From Aspidiotus rigidus (Eukaryota; Arthropoda; Insecta; Hemiptera; Diaspididae): a stretch of 64,000 bases of DNA. Made by a program: the position numbers and the translations under genes. This document shows positions 33,701 to 44,339 of the stretch, piece by piece. Within the stretch, counting starts at the first letter, position 1; each line of letters starts with the position of its first letter. Location of the stretch: contig JAVHKY010000012.1 of assembly GCA_035079385.1 (NCBI GenBank), positions 843,501-907,500 on the forward strand, written 5' to 3'. The notes under the pieces are model-generated. The model saw nothing but the letters and a program-made list of their open reading frames with translations, made no database searches and was not told the origin of the DNA.

Positions 33701-34559
33701 AAACAAAGTTTTAAGCAGCGTGAACGAAAGTTGCGAATTGTCTTGAGATACTCATGAACTAAAAAGTCACCCTACTCATTCAAGCTCGTATGTGCGTGTC
33801 CCTTCGTGAATACGATAACGTCAAAATATTTGTAACGGAACCGGAACTTCCATAATATAGTCTTATGGCTGAAGCGTCGGCGGGTGCATGTACATGCATT
33901 CAAGTTAGGCTGAAGGCTTACGATTTCAATGTCAAGAGCTCTAATTCACGTGTTACATCGCGAAATTCTTATCCGGTTGGGTGTTGTTCTGTTCAATTCA
34001 CCTGCGAGCAACTTGAACTTGTCTCATTACGAAACCTTGAAATACGTATTTCATCAAATTTCGTTTAGGTACTGTATTTATTGCTACATTATAAGTCACC
34101 ATCACTAGACAGTTATGTCTTGGACGTGAATTGTCTACTCGGTGATCAGTAGGAAGTACAAATTATCCGCCCAAACACTTGCTACTCGTTTCGGTGCGAA
34201 TAGATATTGAACATTTACTGTTGGACGAATTTAATTTTCGCCATCGAATGAATTTTGTAATCATGTCGTGTCATCTGACTTACTATTTGTACACTTTCAA
34301 AATTGTTTTTTTTTTTTTTTCGACGGTTCTTATCTGGTTGTTTTTTATGAGAAGAGAGAATTCCCTCCTAATAGGTATAGTACGATGGTCAAAACTTTTT
34401 CAAGTCTTTATTTGGATGTATGATATAAGTTATATCATCTAATTTAGAATTTTGAAAATGGCCCACACTCAAAATTTAGTACCGTAACTCGTTTTGAAGC
34501 CCCAACTTCCTAGTTATTCAGTGAAAAAATAATTTCAAAAGATTCGAAACTCGTGATTG
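33701..34559. other. No gene recognised
   Basis: Mixed-composition sequence with short open frames only and a T run at 34306-34320. Nothing supports a gene. Confidence 0.4.
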
Positions 34560-35062
34560 GGGATTCTACAATCAACTTTTTCGCCCGAATAATGAGCGGG
34601 TGAACATACTGCGCCCCCGATGAACCAAATCGACTGCAAATCGATTCGCTTTTCCGACCAAAAGTCGACCCGACACCACCATAGTTGTGTCCAACGTCGA
34701 CGAGAATCGACCCAAAATGATTGAAGTAGACTCTGAATCGATTGATCATTGTATCATCGACTCACTGTCGACGTCAAATCACGGGCTTCAATGTATGACG
34801 TCGCCACGCGTCGGTTTTGGAAATGTTGATTGAAAGTTGATATGTGGATAAGGTGTCGATTTGACCATGTTGTATAAGATTTTCTACGGCTCTGATCATA
34901 TGATTCTGATCACGCATTTCATCTGCGAGTAGAAAAGTCACCAAACAGAAAGAATGCCACAAAGTGGCGTCACCGAGCTGGTCGGTTTTTGTACCTGGTT
35001 CTTCCCTACCTATAACTCTCTTGTAAACCTTCACAGTAATACAATGGCGTAATCTGCTTGCA
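34560..35062. repeat. GTCGA-rich dispersed repeat, copy 2
   Basis: Dense in GTCGA/TCGAC/TCGATT words and related to 2995-3480. It lies directly left of the foldback element. Confidence 0.45.
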
Positions 35063-36140
35063 CTCATGTTTCAACAGTCATTCTTTCCTTATCATTGCGA
35101 TTGTGTAGCGCGAAAACGCAAAACGTTAGACGTATACTTTAAATGTACGAATTTTCTATTTCAATTTTTATTTATCTTTAATTTGAGCCACATCCGAAGT
35201 TTCTACGACTTTTCTGAGCCGAGTTATGGACCAGAATGTGTCGTAATTTCACAGCAGGGGTTCCCAAAGTTGTAAATCATGGAAAGACGATCTTCCTATT
35301 GAAAAAATCGCGTAATCTCCAAAGTGTTCCCCACTCCTAGAGTAAAATTTAGCGCTGAATCTGAATAAGATTGTTAAAAAATTCTGCGAAACACCAAAAT
35401 AGGTTTATGGGCCCAGAAAGGGTCAAAATTTCCCCAAAATGGTAAAATCGCCTAATCTTCGATGTTTTTCTCGATTCTGAGATAAAATTCAGCGCTGAAT
35501 CTGAATAAAATTGTTAAAAAAATTCTGCGAAGCACCAAAATGGGTTTATGGGCCAAGAAAGGGTCAAAATTTCCCCAAAATGGTAAAATCGCCTAATCTT
35601 TGAAGTTTTTCTCGATTCTGAGACAAAATTTAGCGCTGAATCTGAATGAAATTGTTAAGAAATCTTGCGAAACACCAAAATGGGTTAATGGGACAAAAAA
35701 GGGGCTACATTTCTCCAAAACGAAAAAAATTGCCCAATCTTCAAAATTTCTCTTGATTCTAGGGTAAAATTGTGTGCTTAGTTGTAGAAAAAAAACTGTT
35801 GAATAATTTTTCGAAGCACCAAAATGTGTGCAAGTGCTCGAAAACGATGACAATTTTACCAACTTGGAAAATCGCTTAGTCTTTTCAATTTCATTTGGTT
35901 CTCATAGAAATCGAGCTTCGCGAGAACAAAAAATTGGTCGCGGGTGGGAAAAAGTGCGAAAATTCTCGTTGTTTCAGGCAAAGGAAGGTATGATACCGCA
36001 AATTTGGTCTTCTGTTGTGTGCCCGCGATGAAAGTCCCACTTATGTTTGAAGCAGTGCAAAAACTCCTAGATTCAGCCAATGGGAGGTATGATACCGCGA
36101 ATTTGGTCTTGCTCGTGATGAGATATCAGCTAGAGTTCAG

Positions 36141-36935
36141 TATTTGATGGAGGCAGACGAATGCCCGGAATGGCTCGGGGCTTCACCCGCTGAAGGGAAT
36201 GATGTCCTTGAGATTGTCTTCTGTTATGAGCTTGCGGTGAGAGATCGTGTAGGACCCCCTGTTCAATAAAGGCGGATGAATCCGAAAAATTTCCCGTGGA
36301 GACCCGCGATGTAGGGAAGGGTACTAGGAAGATTGTTGTCTGCCATGAGCTCGCGGTGGGAGACCAGTTGGAGCCCTGTGTTTGAACTAATTGGGTGAGC
36401 ACGTGAAAATTCTCGTTGTTTCAGGCAATGGTGGAAAACATACCGCGAAGATCGCGTTCCAGTGTGACCTCGCCATGAGAGAACTGTAACAGCTTCGTTT
36501 TATCTAGGCCGGTGAATTCAATAAAATTCTCGTTTCCATAGCCAGTGCTGGGAAGGTTACCCGAGCCGTTGTTCGTTAAGCTTGCCGTGAGAGAACGATC
36601 AAGGCCCTACGTTCGATAAGGCAGCGGATCCGAGAAAATTCTCGTACTTTCGCGCGAGGAAGGAACGATACTGTGAAGCTGATCTTTCGTCATGAGCTCG
36701 CGGTGGGAAAACGATCGAGGCACCGTGTTTGATGGAGGCGGGTGGATGCGAGAAAATTCTCGTACTTTCGCGCGAGGGAGGGAATGATACTGTGAAGCTC
36801 GTCTTTCTTCATTGTAGCTCGCGGTGAGAGAACGATGAATGCCCCGGGTTTGACGGAGGCAGTCGGATGCGAGAAAATTCTCGTAGATTCCCGCGAAGGA
36901 AGGAACGATACTGTGAGGCTGGTCTTTCGTCATGA
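36141..36935 (+). repeat. Tandem array in the FB1 loop, about 120-bp units
   Basis: Six or seven diverged units. The marker GAGAAAATTCTCGTA, itself palindromic (GAGAAAATTCTC), recurs at about 36632, 36750 and 36871, with CATGAGCTCGCGGTG and (A/G)GGCAGCGGAT/GGAGGCGGGTG-type phrases between. GC content is well above the arms. Confidence 0.8.
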
Positions 36936-38054
36936 GCTCGCGGTGAGCTGTAGCTGATCGCTCATCACGAGCAAGGCCGAATTCGCGGTACCCTCCCATT
37001 GCCTGAATCGAAGAGTTTTTGCAGTTTGGCCCGCTTCACTCATTGTTAGGGCGTCAGTTGATCTCTCATTGCAAGCACGCAACAGAAGACCAACTTTGCG
37101 TTCTTCGCCGAAAACAACGTGAGTTTTCGCACTTTTTCCCGCTTTGATCATACGCAGAGCCCTTGTCGATCTCGCACTGCGAACCTTCAACGGAAGATGA
37201 ATTTGTCGTCTCCCTCCAATCCCCAAATGGGGAGAATTTCCGCAATTTCCTCTTTCGGATCTGTCAACCGACACTAGTCGATCTCTCACTCCGCAAGCAC
37301 TCACCGGAAGACGAACTTGTCGATATTCCTTCCATCCCCTGAATCAACAATTTTACTGCAGAATGAGAATTTTTCATTTTTCATTTTGGAGATCATCTAG
37401 GGCCATTTCAGTATTTTTTTTTTGGACTCGACGCCAAAATTTACTCCAGAATTGAAAACAACAATTGACGATTACGCAAAATTATTCATGTTGGAGGAAT
37501 TTCGATTCTCTTCGAGCCCATCAACCCGTTTTAGTGTTCCGAAGTATTATTTAATTTTTTTTTTTTTGGACTCAGCGCGAAATTCCACTTGAAAAATCAA
37601 ATTGGAATTTAATAATTTGAACAATTTTCCAATTTGGGAAAATTTTGGCTCTTTTTGGGTCCATTAAGCCCTTTTTGGTGCTTCGAAGAACTCTGTGAGC
37701 TTTTTTTTTCGAACTCAGCGCAAAATTCTACTTGAAAATCGAATTAAAATTTGAAAGTTTGAACAATTTTCCGATTTGGCGAAATTTTGACCCTTTTTGG
37801 GCCCATTAACCCATTTCGGTGCTTCGAAAAATTTTTTTTAAATTTTTTTCGGACTCAGCGCGAAATTCCACTTAAAAATCGATTTACAATTCAAAAGTTT
37901 GAACGATTTTCAACCTTGAGGAAATTTTGGCCCTTTTTGGCCCCATTAACCCATTTTGGTGCATCTTAGGGTTTTGTTACTATTTTTTTCGTTTTCCCCG
38001 TCCAAATTCACTCAAGAAACAATAATTCAATTATTAAAATTTTCCAAATTTAGT

Positions 38055-39735
38055 TCTCCCTCCTAGGACTCCGCATTTCTTACCCCAAAACCAAACTCGT
38101 CATTTTCCAAAAACCACGCCAGAAAACTATTAAATTTCCCCCTCTCACAATAGCTAACTACCTGTTCCCACAAGTCAAAACTACTAAGGTTCTTGGCCTC
38201 AATTTCCACAACCGTCACTCTTGGATCCCCCATATCAAACTAACTAAATCAAAATGCATTCGAGCACTCAATGTCCTAAAATTCTTTTCCCACCCTAATG
38301 AAGGTTGTAACCGAAAAAAACCTTCTCCACCTCTACCAGAGCTTAATCCGATCCATCCTCGATTACGGATCACCCATTTACGGTCTCGCCCCTCCCTCTC
38401 ATTTAAAACTACTCGACACCATCCAAAATTCTTCACTCAGAATAGCTACTGGAGCATTCCGAACCAGTCCCGCTGAAAGCCTGTGTGCAGACACTGGCTT
38501 CCTCCCACTTCACTATCGACGCCTCAAACTGACAACCAACTTCCTCACAACTGTCCTACAATATCCGCAAACCCCCGTCCACCATCGCATATTCCCCCCT
38601 CATCATAACCAAAATTCCTCGACCAATCTACGTTCCAACCTAGAACTCCAACTAGCACGCCCCTTCAAGTTCCATTGCCTTAACCACATCGTTCCCTCAA
38701 CTCCTCCTTGGCTCTTTATTCCACCCAAAATCATTCGCGACCTAAAACGTCTCCCTCGTCTTTCAACTTCTCCCGAAGAATACCAAGCACAGTTTAACAA
38801 AATCCTTAACAACTTTCACAACCCTATACTATGTTTCACCGATGGATCTAAATATCAAAACAAAACCGGCTTTGCTTACTCAATAGATCACATCACAGTC
38901 TCTCACCGACACCGCAACACCGCTTCCGTCTTTACCACTGAACTACAAGCAATCTTTAGCTGTTTAGAACACATCCTCACCAACCTACCCTCCCGTCTTC
39001 CTCTCAACCCATTTTTAGTCATTTCCGACTCCCTATCATCACTCGACGCCATATCCAACCACTCTTCCTCCCACCCACTCATAAGTCGTATACACACTCT
39101 CATTAACACCTTCCATACCATCCCCATCCCATTATTCTTCATCTGGGTACCTGGTCACAAGGGTATTCCAGGAAACGAAAATGTCGACAAAGCAGCCAAA
39201 CTAGCAACCCGTAACCCATCAGTCAACCGCTCTTTCCTCCCCTCACGCTCAGATCTCTCCAAACACATCAACAAATTCATCACTCAAGCATGGTTCACTC
39301 ATTGGTCTGATCTCAAATCACACTCAAACAAACTAGCCCAAATTAAAAATATTCCCACCGCATGGGACTCTTCAAATCTGTCAACACGCAGAGGAGAAAT
39401 AGTCATCACCCGTCTCAGAATCGGCCACACCAGACTCACTCACACCCATCTCATCTCTCATCTTATGCCTCTCTCATGCCCTCACTGCGAATCTGAACAC
39501 CCCCTATCCGTTCAACACATCTTCTGCTGCCCCAACTTGACCCAACTCCGTAATTCCTTATCCATCCCTCACAACGATACAGAAGCACTTTCAGATCTCT
39601 TTCCTTCCATCCCTAACATATTCAACTTTTTACAACAAGCCAACTTCCTCTCACGCATATAATCACACAATCTAGCCGAGCTCATAGCCCCGAAGGCAGG
39701 CTGCTAGTAGCTCGTTAATTAAAAAAAAAAAAAAT
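38055..39735 (+). mobile_element. LINE with RNase H, 5'-truncated, inserted in FB1
   Basis: A second RNase H-bearing LINE. It starts within the reverse transcriptase after the catalytic motif (LRISYPKTKLVIFQK at about 38065) and runs to an A run at 39720-39733. Only one lesion is visible: a frameshift in an A run at 38319-38325. It is better preserved than the copy at 7.7-11 kb and belongs to a different family. It splits the FB1 right arm, so it is younger than FB1. Confidence 0.9.
38298..39662 (+). CDS. LINE ORF2 C-terminal half: RNase H and Cys/His knuckle
   Basis: An open frame of 454 residues; the first residues lie before the frameshift and are not in the true frame. True sequence begins LLHLYQSLIRSILDYGSPIY. 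RNase H motifs follow: CFTDGSKYQNKTGFAYS (first catalytic Asp), TTELQAIFSCLEHIL (Glu), VISDSLSSLDAI (Asp) and IWVPGHKGIPGNENVDKAAK (His and last Asp). The end has RLRIGHTRLTHTHLISH and the Cys/His set CPHCESEHPLSVQHIFCCP. All four RNase H catalytic positions are present. As it is a 5'-truncated insertion, expression of a working protein is not expected. Confidence 0.9.
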   Translation: MKVVTEKNLLHLYQSLIRSILDYGSPIYGLAPPSHLKLLDTIQNSSLRIATGAFRTSPAESLCADTGFLPLHYRRLKLTTNFLTTVLQYPQTPVHHRIFPPHHNQNSSTNLRSNLELQLARPFKFHCLNHIVPSTPPWLFIPPKIIRDLKRLPRLSTSPEEYQAQFNKILNNFHNPILCFTDGSKYQNKTGFAYSIDHITVSHRHRNTASVFTTELQAIFSCLEHILTNLPSRLPLNPFLVISDSLSSLDAISNHSSSHPLISRIHTLINTFHTIPIPLFFIWVPGHKGIPGNENVDKAAKLATRNPSVNRSFLPSRSDLSKHINKFITQAWFTHWSDLKSHSNKLAQIKNIPTAWDSSNLSTRRGEIVITRLRIGHTRLTHTHLISHLMPLSCPHCESEHPLSVQHIFCCPNLTQLRNSLSIPHNDTEALSDLFPSIPNIFNFLQQANFLSRI

Positions 39736-40157
39736 TCAGTTCAGTACTGTAAATTAATTAATTTTCAAGCCCTATTTTGGGAACCCTGACAATTTGTGAC
39801 TGAGGATGAGAAAAGGGATCTTAGTGGGCAAAAAATCAATCTTCCTGTTTATGATAGTTCTTTACATAATTTTTCACACTCTTTCACATGGTGTAATCAG
39901 GAAAAATCAACTCTTTTGCCCACTAAGGTCCCTTTTCTCATTGTCGGTCACATTTGGTGAATTTTCGGCACATTTTGGTCCATAAATCAGCTCAGAAAAG
40001 TCGTAAAAACTTCGGATCCGGCTCTAATTAAAGATAAAATTAAGATACAAAATTCGTACATTTAAACTATACGTCTAACGTTTAGCGTTTTCGCGCTACG
40101 ACAGATTTAGCGCAAACTCCCATTTAACTGGCAACATCTTTCTGCCCCACCCTGTGT
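39736..40157 (-). repeat. Right end of FB1 beyond the LINE
   Basis: The last 190 bp (39965-40157) are an inverted copy of 28873-29065, ending at the inverse of ACAGGGTGGGG. The part at 39740-39960 contains an inner inverted pair: GAAAAGGGATCTTAGTGGGC at 39810 and GCCCACTAAGGTCCCTTTTC at 39918. Confidence 0.75.
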
Positions 40158-40370
40158 ATGATAGAATGGGGACTTGGAAAAATGTCGACTCTCGACCTAT
40201 ATATGATAGAAGGGGGACTTCGACTCTCGAGCTATATATGATAGGAGGGGGACTTGGAAAAATTTAGACTCTCATGTACTAGGCTTATAGTAGGTCTAGG
40301 CTTCCTTGAATTTTCAATACCAAATCCCATTTGACTCATAAAACAGGTTCCCTGTTAAAAAAAAAAAAAG
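40158..40370 (+). repeat. Dispersed repeat related to 29.9-30.4 kb
   Basis: Contains GACTCTCGA, TATATGATAG, and then AGGCTTCCTTGAATTTTCAA and CATAAAACAGGTTCCCTG followed by an A run at 40358-40370. It abuts FB1 exactly where the FB1 end motif stops. Confidence 0.6.
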
Positions 40371-42538
40371 ACTGACATTCATCAATTATAGATCTTTTGG
40401 GAACGCTGCGCCTCACCGAGAAGAGTGGACTGAAGTGCGCTATACTTGAAGGTATAGGTAGCGCATTTAATGAAAGAATTTCCAGAAAATTGCATCGCTT
40501 CAAAAAAGAGAAACAATAAGTCAACCTATCCACCCTTTTACACGACTTAATCTTTTGAACGTCCTTAACACACTTGTCGATTACTCAATCGTTGTAATTT
40601 TTGGAATTTCTCGGTACTCTTAATCGCGTCGTACGCCCGCACTCGCCCATTCAACCTTCTATCCGTTCTTCCTTCCATTTTCTCGTTTTATTTATTTGTG
40701 CGTGTTCTTCTTTCGCTCTCTCGACATTATTTTTCCAAACAGACGTACTGGACATCGTCCAACACTTAAGCACTTATACGATTTGGAATTGCGTATCTTT
40801 TCGAATGCGAATAGTTCTCTTTCTTTTCCCCTCTCAATTTACTCTCCCCGCGCGATAATAAAATTATATTACCGGTACCCAAGGACTGCTGGATAGAGGC
40901 GTGAATGAAGCAATTAGAAAGAATATATATCGCGTGTACAGAGAGATAATTCAGAATTACTTTTAAGCGACTGTCACCGCGTTTATTGTGATCATCTGTG
41001 CCATGCCCCTTTTTTTTTTCAACTATGCACACACGATGCCGTGACCACCAATCAATTAGAAAAGAGCGCGGAAAGATAACATTTTAAAATCTTAATAACG
41101 TTCATGGAATGTCGAATGCGCGTGTGAATTTATTTCCCATAAGTGCATTAGGCGCGATAATGGATCGCTCGCTTGGGCCGAAGAAAGATACGCGAAGTCG
41201 ACAAGGCGATACTGAGGCAGGGTGCACACGCACCACACCTACCCACGCAGCCTGTATGAGACAATACCACCTTCAAATTGATTGAACTAGTGGCACATTT
41301 CGAGAGTACGAATAAGGTGAAAAAAAAAAAAAAATTCCTTATAATTCGGCTTCATTTCAGCTTCGAGTATAATCGAATACATAATATTATGTGTATTATT
41401 GAATCGCATCAATGACCTACGAGAATACTTACAGTTACAAGAACCAGTTTCTATCAACTATTGTTTACAAACTCGATAGATTCCTTGCATAAGCATCTAG
41501 GTAGGCTAGTAGGATAGCGCAATCTCAAATTTCTCACTTTTTTATTTCTTTTTTCATCATTTCATATTATGGAAACCAGAAAATCATTTGAATATCCTTA
41601 ATTTTCATATTATTAATCGTTCTGTCCTATTTTTTCACTCTTATTCATTTATCGTATTTTGGTGTTGTTTTTTTATCAAATCATTTTTACCAAGGCGGGA
41701 TACAGTATATCTTTTTCACAAAGTTTTTCACCGTTCAAGATCAAAAATCTTGGCTTAATTATCGAATTTTTCTATGGCCTTGACCCAATTTCGAGGGTTC
41801 GAAGAATTTCGAGGTCCAATCCTCTACACAAGGATTTGAGAAAAGTTTGAGAGGGACTGGAAAAAATATTCTAACGTAGCCAAATAGATGAAGATCGTTT
41901 TTAATATCTTTTTCACTACCCTATAAAATTGATCTTTGGTTTTCAATCCTTAGAGTTTGGAAGCATCAGTTTACTACTAAGCTTATAGGCTTAACTGCTG
42001 GTTGTAAAAAATTTAATACTTGATGTAAGGTCTGTATATTTGACTGAATGGCTATTGCATATCTGGATTATTGAAGGGCCTAAGCCAATTGGTGTACAAA
42101 CCATTGCATGTCTAGTTACTTAAAGGGTCTATCCTAAAGACTATTTCCAGTTCACTTGAATAAAAATGCATTTTTCATGTGCTTTTTTATATAAATAAGA
42201 TAGAGTCCTCAACACTACGAGTCATCATATTATAGGAATGGTGGGGTACATAGACACGTAACGGAACATGAAATATGGCGCAAATTCGCATTTTGTTCTT
42301 TAGAGAGAAAAATCGTGCTGATTTTTCTCTAGGAAATAAGATGCGTTGCGCATGCGCGTTATGTAAGTGACAAACGTTGTTTGTGTGAACGAAAAAATAG
42401 CATACCCCCTTATGTCTTTGGCCGTTTGCAAAGAAATACAAAATACTCGTAAAAATATATCAATATCTCAGTTACGATATCTGTCTCGGTCATGTCGATC
42501 TTGATTTTTTTTATTATCGATTCTAAAGTCGGCAGCTG
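40371..42538. other. Mostly unique sequence, no gene recognised
   Basis: 40550-41300 has mixed composition with many CG words, like host intergenic DNA. No coding exon of WDR7 or any other known gene was identified on either strand. 41330-42180 is AT-rich. A short hairpin with arms TAGAGAGAAAAATC/GATTTTTCTCTA lies near 42310. Confidence 0.4.
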
Positions 42539-43320
42539 TAGTAAGTGGAGATGGGTAATAGTCCATAGTTTCATGCCATCGATAGTCTCAAATTTTTTCC
42601 AAGAAACTATCGAGACTATCAATGGTCCCGATAGTTTTTCTTGAAATCAAGGGTGGTAAGCTTAAATTTTATTCAAGTTTTAAGCCGTAAATAAAATAAA
42701 GCGAAACGATTTTTCATTCGCAAGCGCGTTAAAAAGCGAAACGATTTTCATTTGCCTAATTAAGCGACTTGAAAAGCGAAACAATTTTCCATTTGCTTTA
42801 TTAAGCGACTAAATAAGCAAAACAAAAACTTAAAACTTATGAAAGGCAAAAACATTTTTTCTGACAAGAACATGTTTTTTCCAACAAGAACATGTTTTTT
42901 CCGACAAAAACATGTTTTTTCCGACAAAAACAAATTTTTTCCAACAAAAACATGTTTTTTCCAACAAAAACTTCTTTTGTCCTTTCAACTTTAAGCTCAA
43001 GTTTTAGGAGATTCAGCTCAAACTAATTAAATTCTAAGCTAAAACTCCTAAATCTTAAATAAGCCTTAAGCTTTAGCAAAAAGAAATCCTATTCTAAGTT
43101 TAAGCCTTAAGCTTAAGCGAAAAGAAATTCTATTTTAAGTTTAAGCTTTAAGCTTAAGCCCTAAAATCAAATCGCTTACCACCCTTGCTTGAAATTAACA
43201 ATACTATCGATGGTTTGGATGAAAAATTTTGATCAAGAGAGAGAAGTACCTATGCTTTACTTGGGGTGGTTACCTTTCTCCTGATTGTTATTTTTTGGAA
43301 AACCCGTCAAGGACCGCATC
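42539..43320. mobile_element. hAT-type miniature element H2, truncated copy
   Basis: Homologous, in inverse orientation, to the element at 45965-46528: it shares CCTATGCTTTACTTGGGG-like and CTTTCTCCTGATTGTTA sequence at 43250-43290, and GATGGGTAATAGTCCATAG at its left end. It is split by element H1 and its right terminus is missing. Confidence 0.6.
42648..43187. mobile_element. hAT-type miniature element H1 with 8-bp target duplication
   Basis: Inverted termini CAAGGGTGGTAAGCTTAA and GCTTACCACCCTTG are flanked by CTTGAAAT at 42640-42647 and 43188-43195, an 8-bp duplication as hAT elements make. The 540-bp interior has no coding capacity. It contains repeats of AAGCGAAACGATTTT and of ACAAAAACATGTTTTTTCC. 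Confidence 0.88.
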
Positions 43321-43349
43321 TTAGTGTTAACAGATGATGGACGCTACTA

Positions 43350-43626
43350 TAAGGCGATATCGCGAACGCTCACTGAGGGCTCCGTCCAATGTATTTGTTT
43401 ATGGATGAAAATCAGAAAATATTTTCAACAAAGTAGATATTTGAGAGTGGTCACAAATTAAAGAAAATTTTTATCTCTACAACTTTCATTCTTATGATTT
43501 TTTTCGTAGAAATTCCTTTTAAGAAGATATTTGAAAAAGAAAACTTCAAATTGTAATGTTGCGTAAATGCACACTGATAACACAAACCCTCAGTGAGCGT
43601 TTGCGTCGGTTCGCGACATCGCCTTA
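43350..43626. mobile_element. TA-flanked miniature element, about 277 bp
   Basis: Inverted termini TAAGGCGATATCGCGAACG and its inverse (CGGTTCGCGACATCGCCTTA, with CGCTCACTGAGGG/CCCTCAGTGAGCG further in) are followed by TA on both sides, as in mariner-type insertions. The interior is AT-rich without coding sequence. Confidence 0.75.
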
Positions 43627-44339
43627 TAGAAAAAACGTGGTGCCTTGTCCATTGCACAACTAGGCCGTAAGCATCCAAATATCAATCTGGAGATACGGAT
43701 CTCCCTGCGTCCTTGGAAATTTTCTAGGATTTTATAAATACCAAAAAATGTCAAATATGTATAATTATTATAGTTTTTAGTGCCAAATTCAATCATTAGC
43801 TTTAGTGATAATGAACGTTTTGTGACAAAATGTGACGTGACCAATTCGCATCAGGCCACTACTGTAGACGCGCTAGTGTTGTGGACGAAAAGGTGATCAC
43901 ATGAAAATTTACATAAGAGCGTATGTTATTTCAACTAGCTATATCTCTGTTAATACTGAAAAAAAAGTACCACTTATAATAACCTTTTTTGACGCTCTTG
44001 AGTATGAAACTCATAAAAATAAAAATTTCACCAATTATCAGAAACATCACCTTTTCGTCTAGTTTCCACAAATGACCGCTATAGTAAATGTAGAGGGCGA
44101 CTCTTTTGGGGCCGGAGGCGAACATCCGTTGACAACTGTCAGTTCACCTTCTTGACACACTACAACTTCTATACACAGTCATTATAAATGTAGCGATGCT
44201 AGCGTGCAACCACTCTGTCAAGTCCAAATTAATGGTTTCTTGTAGTAAACACAGAACTCCGCTAGGTTTGCAACAATCTTCGTCAATGTTCAGTGTAGCC
44301 TTCCACACCCCGCTAGAGTAGCACGACATTACCATAGCT
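43627..44339. other. No gene recognised
   Basis: A reverse-strand open frame of 63 codons at 44144-44335 has no recognisable domain and no splice support. GACGAAAAGGTGAT at 43887 and ATCACCTTTTCGTC at 44047 form an isolated inverted pair, which could belong to another small inverted element. Confidence 0.35.

Larger units (their letters stand above)
35105..40157. mobile_element. Foldback element FB1, interrupted by a LINE
   Basis: A long inverted-repeat (foldback) element. Left arm 35105-36140: about 180 bp of terminal-type sequence lacking the outermost 60 bp or so, then 140-bp tandem units, then a GC-richer section. Loop at about 36141-36935: directly repeated units of about 120 bp. Right arm from 36940: the same blocks inverted and in reverse order, for example GGAGTTTTTGC-type sequence at 37010-37022 against GCAAAAACTCC at 36057, and 140-bp units inverted at 37400-38040. 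It ends at 40157 with the inverse of ACAGGGTGGGGCAGAAAGAT. A LINE (38055-39735) is inserted in the right arm. No transposase coding was seen, so it would depend on an enzyme encoded elsewhere. Confidence 0.8.

Noticed and set aside
35105..36140. Relating the GGTATGATACC palindromes to a hammerhead or operator
   Set aside because: No catalytic core or conserved pairing is present; the palindrome is part of the FB1 subrepeat.
36141..36935. Regularly spaced repeats that could suggest a CRISPR array
   Set aside because: Units are about 120 bp, diverged, with no unique spacers; the genome is animal; they form the loop of a foldback element.
42300..42340. Short hairpin as a microRNA precursor
   Set aside because: Stem of about 12 bp with a bulge is too short, and A/T-run pairing is expected by chance here.
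44144..44335. Reverse-strand 63-codon open frame as a small gene
   Set aside because: No recognisable domain, no splice sites or promoter, and it lies in repeat-dense DNA.
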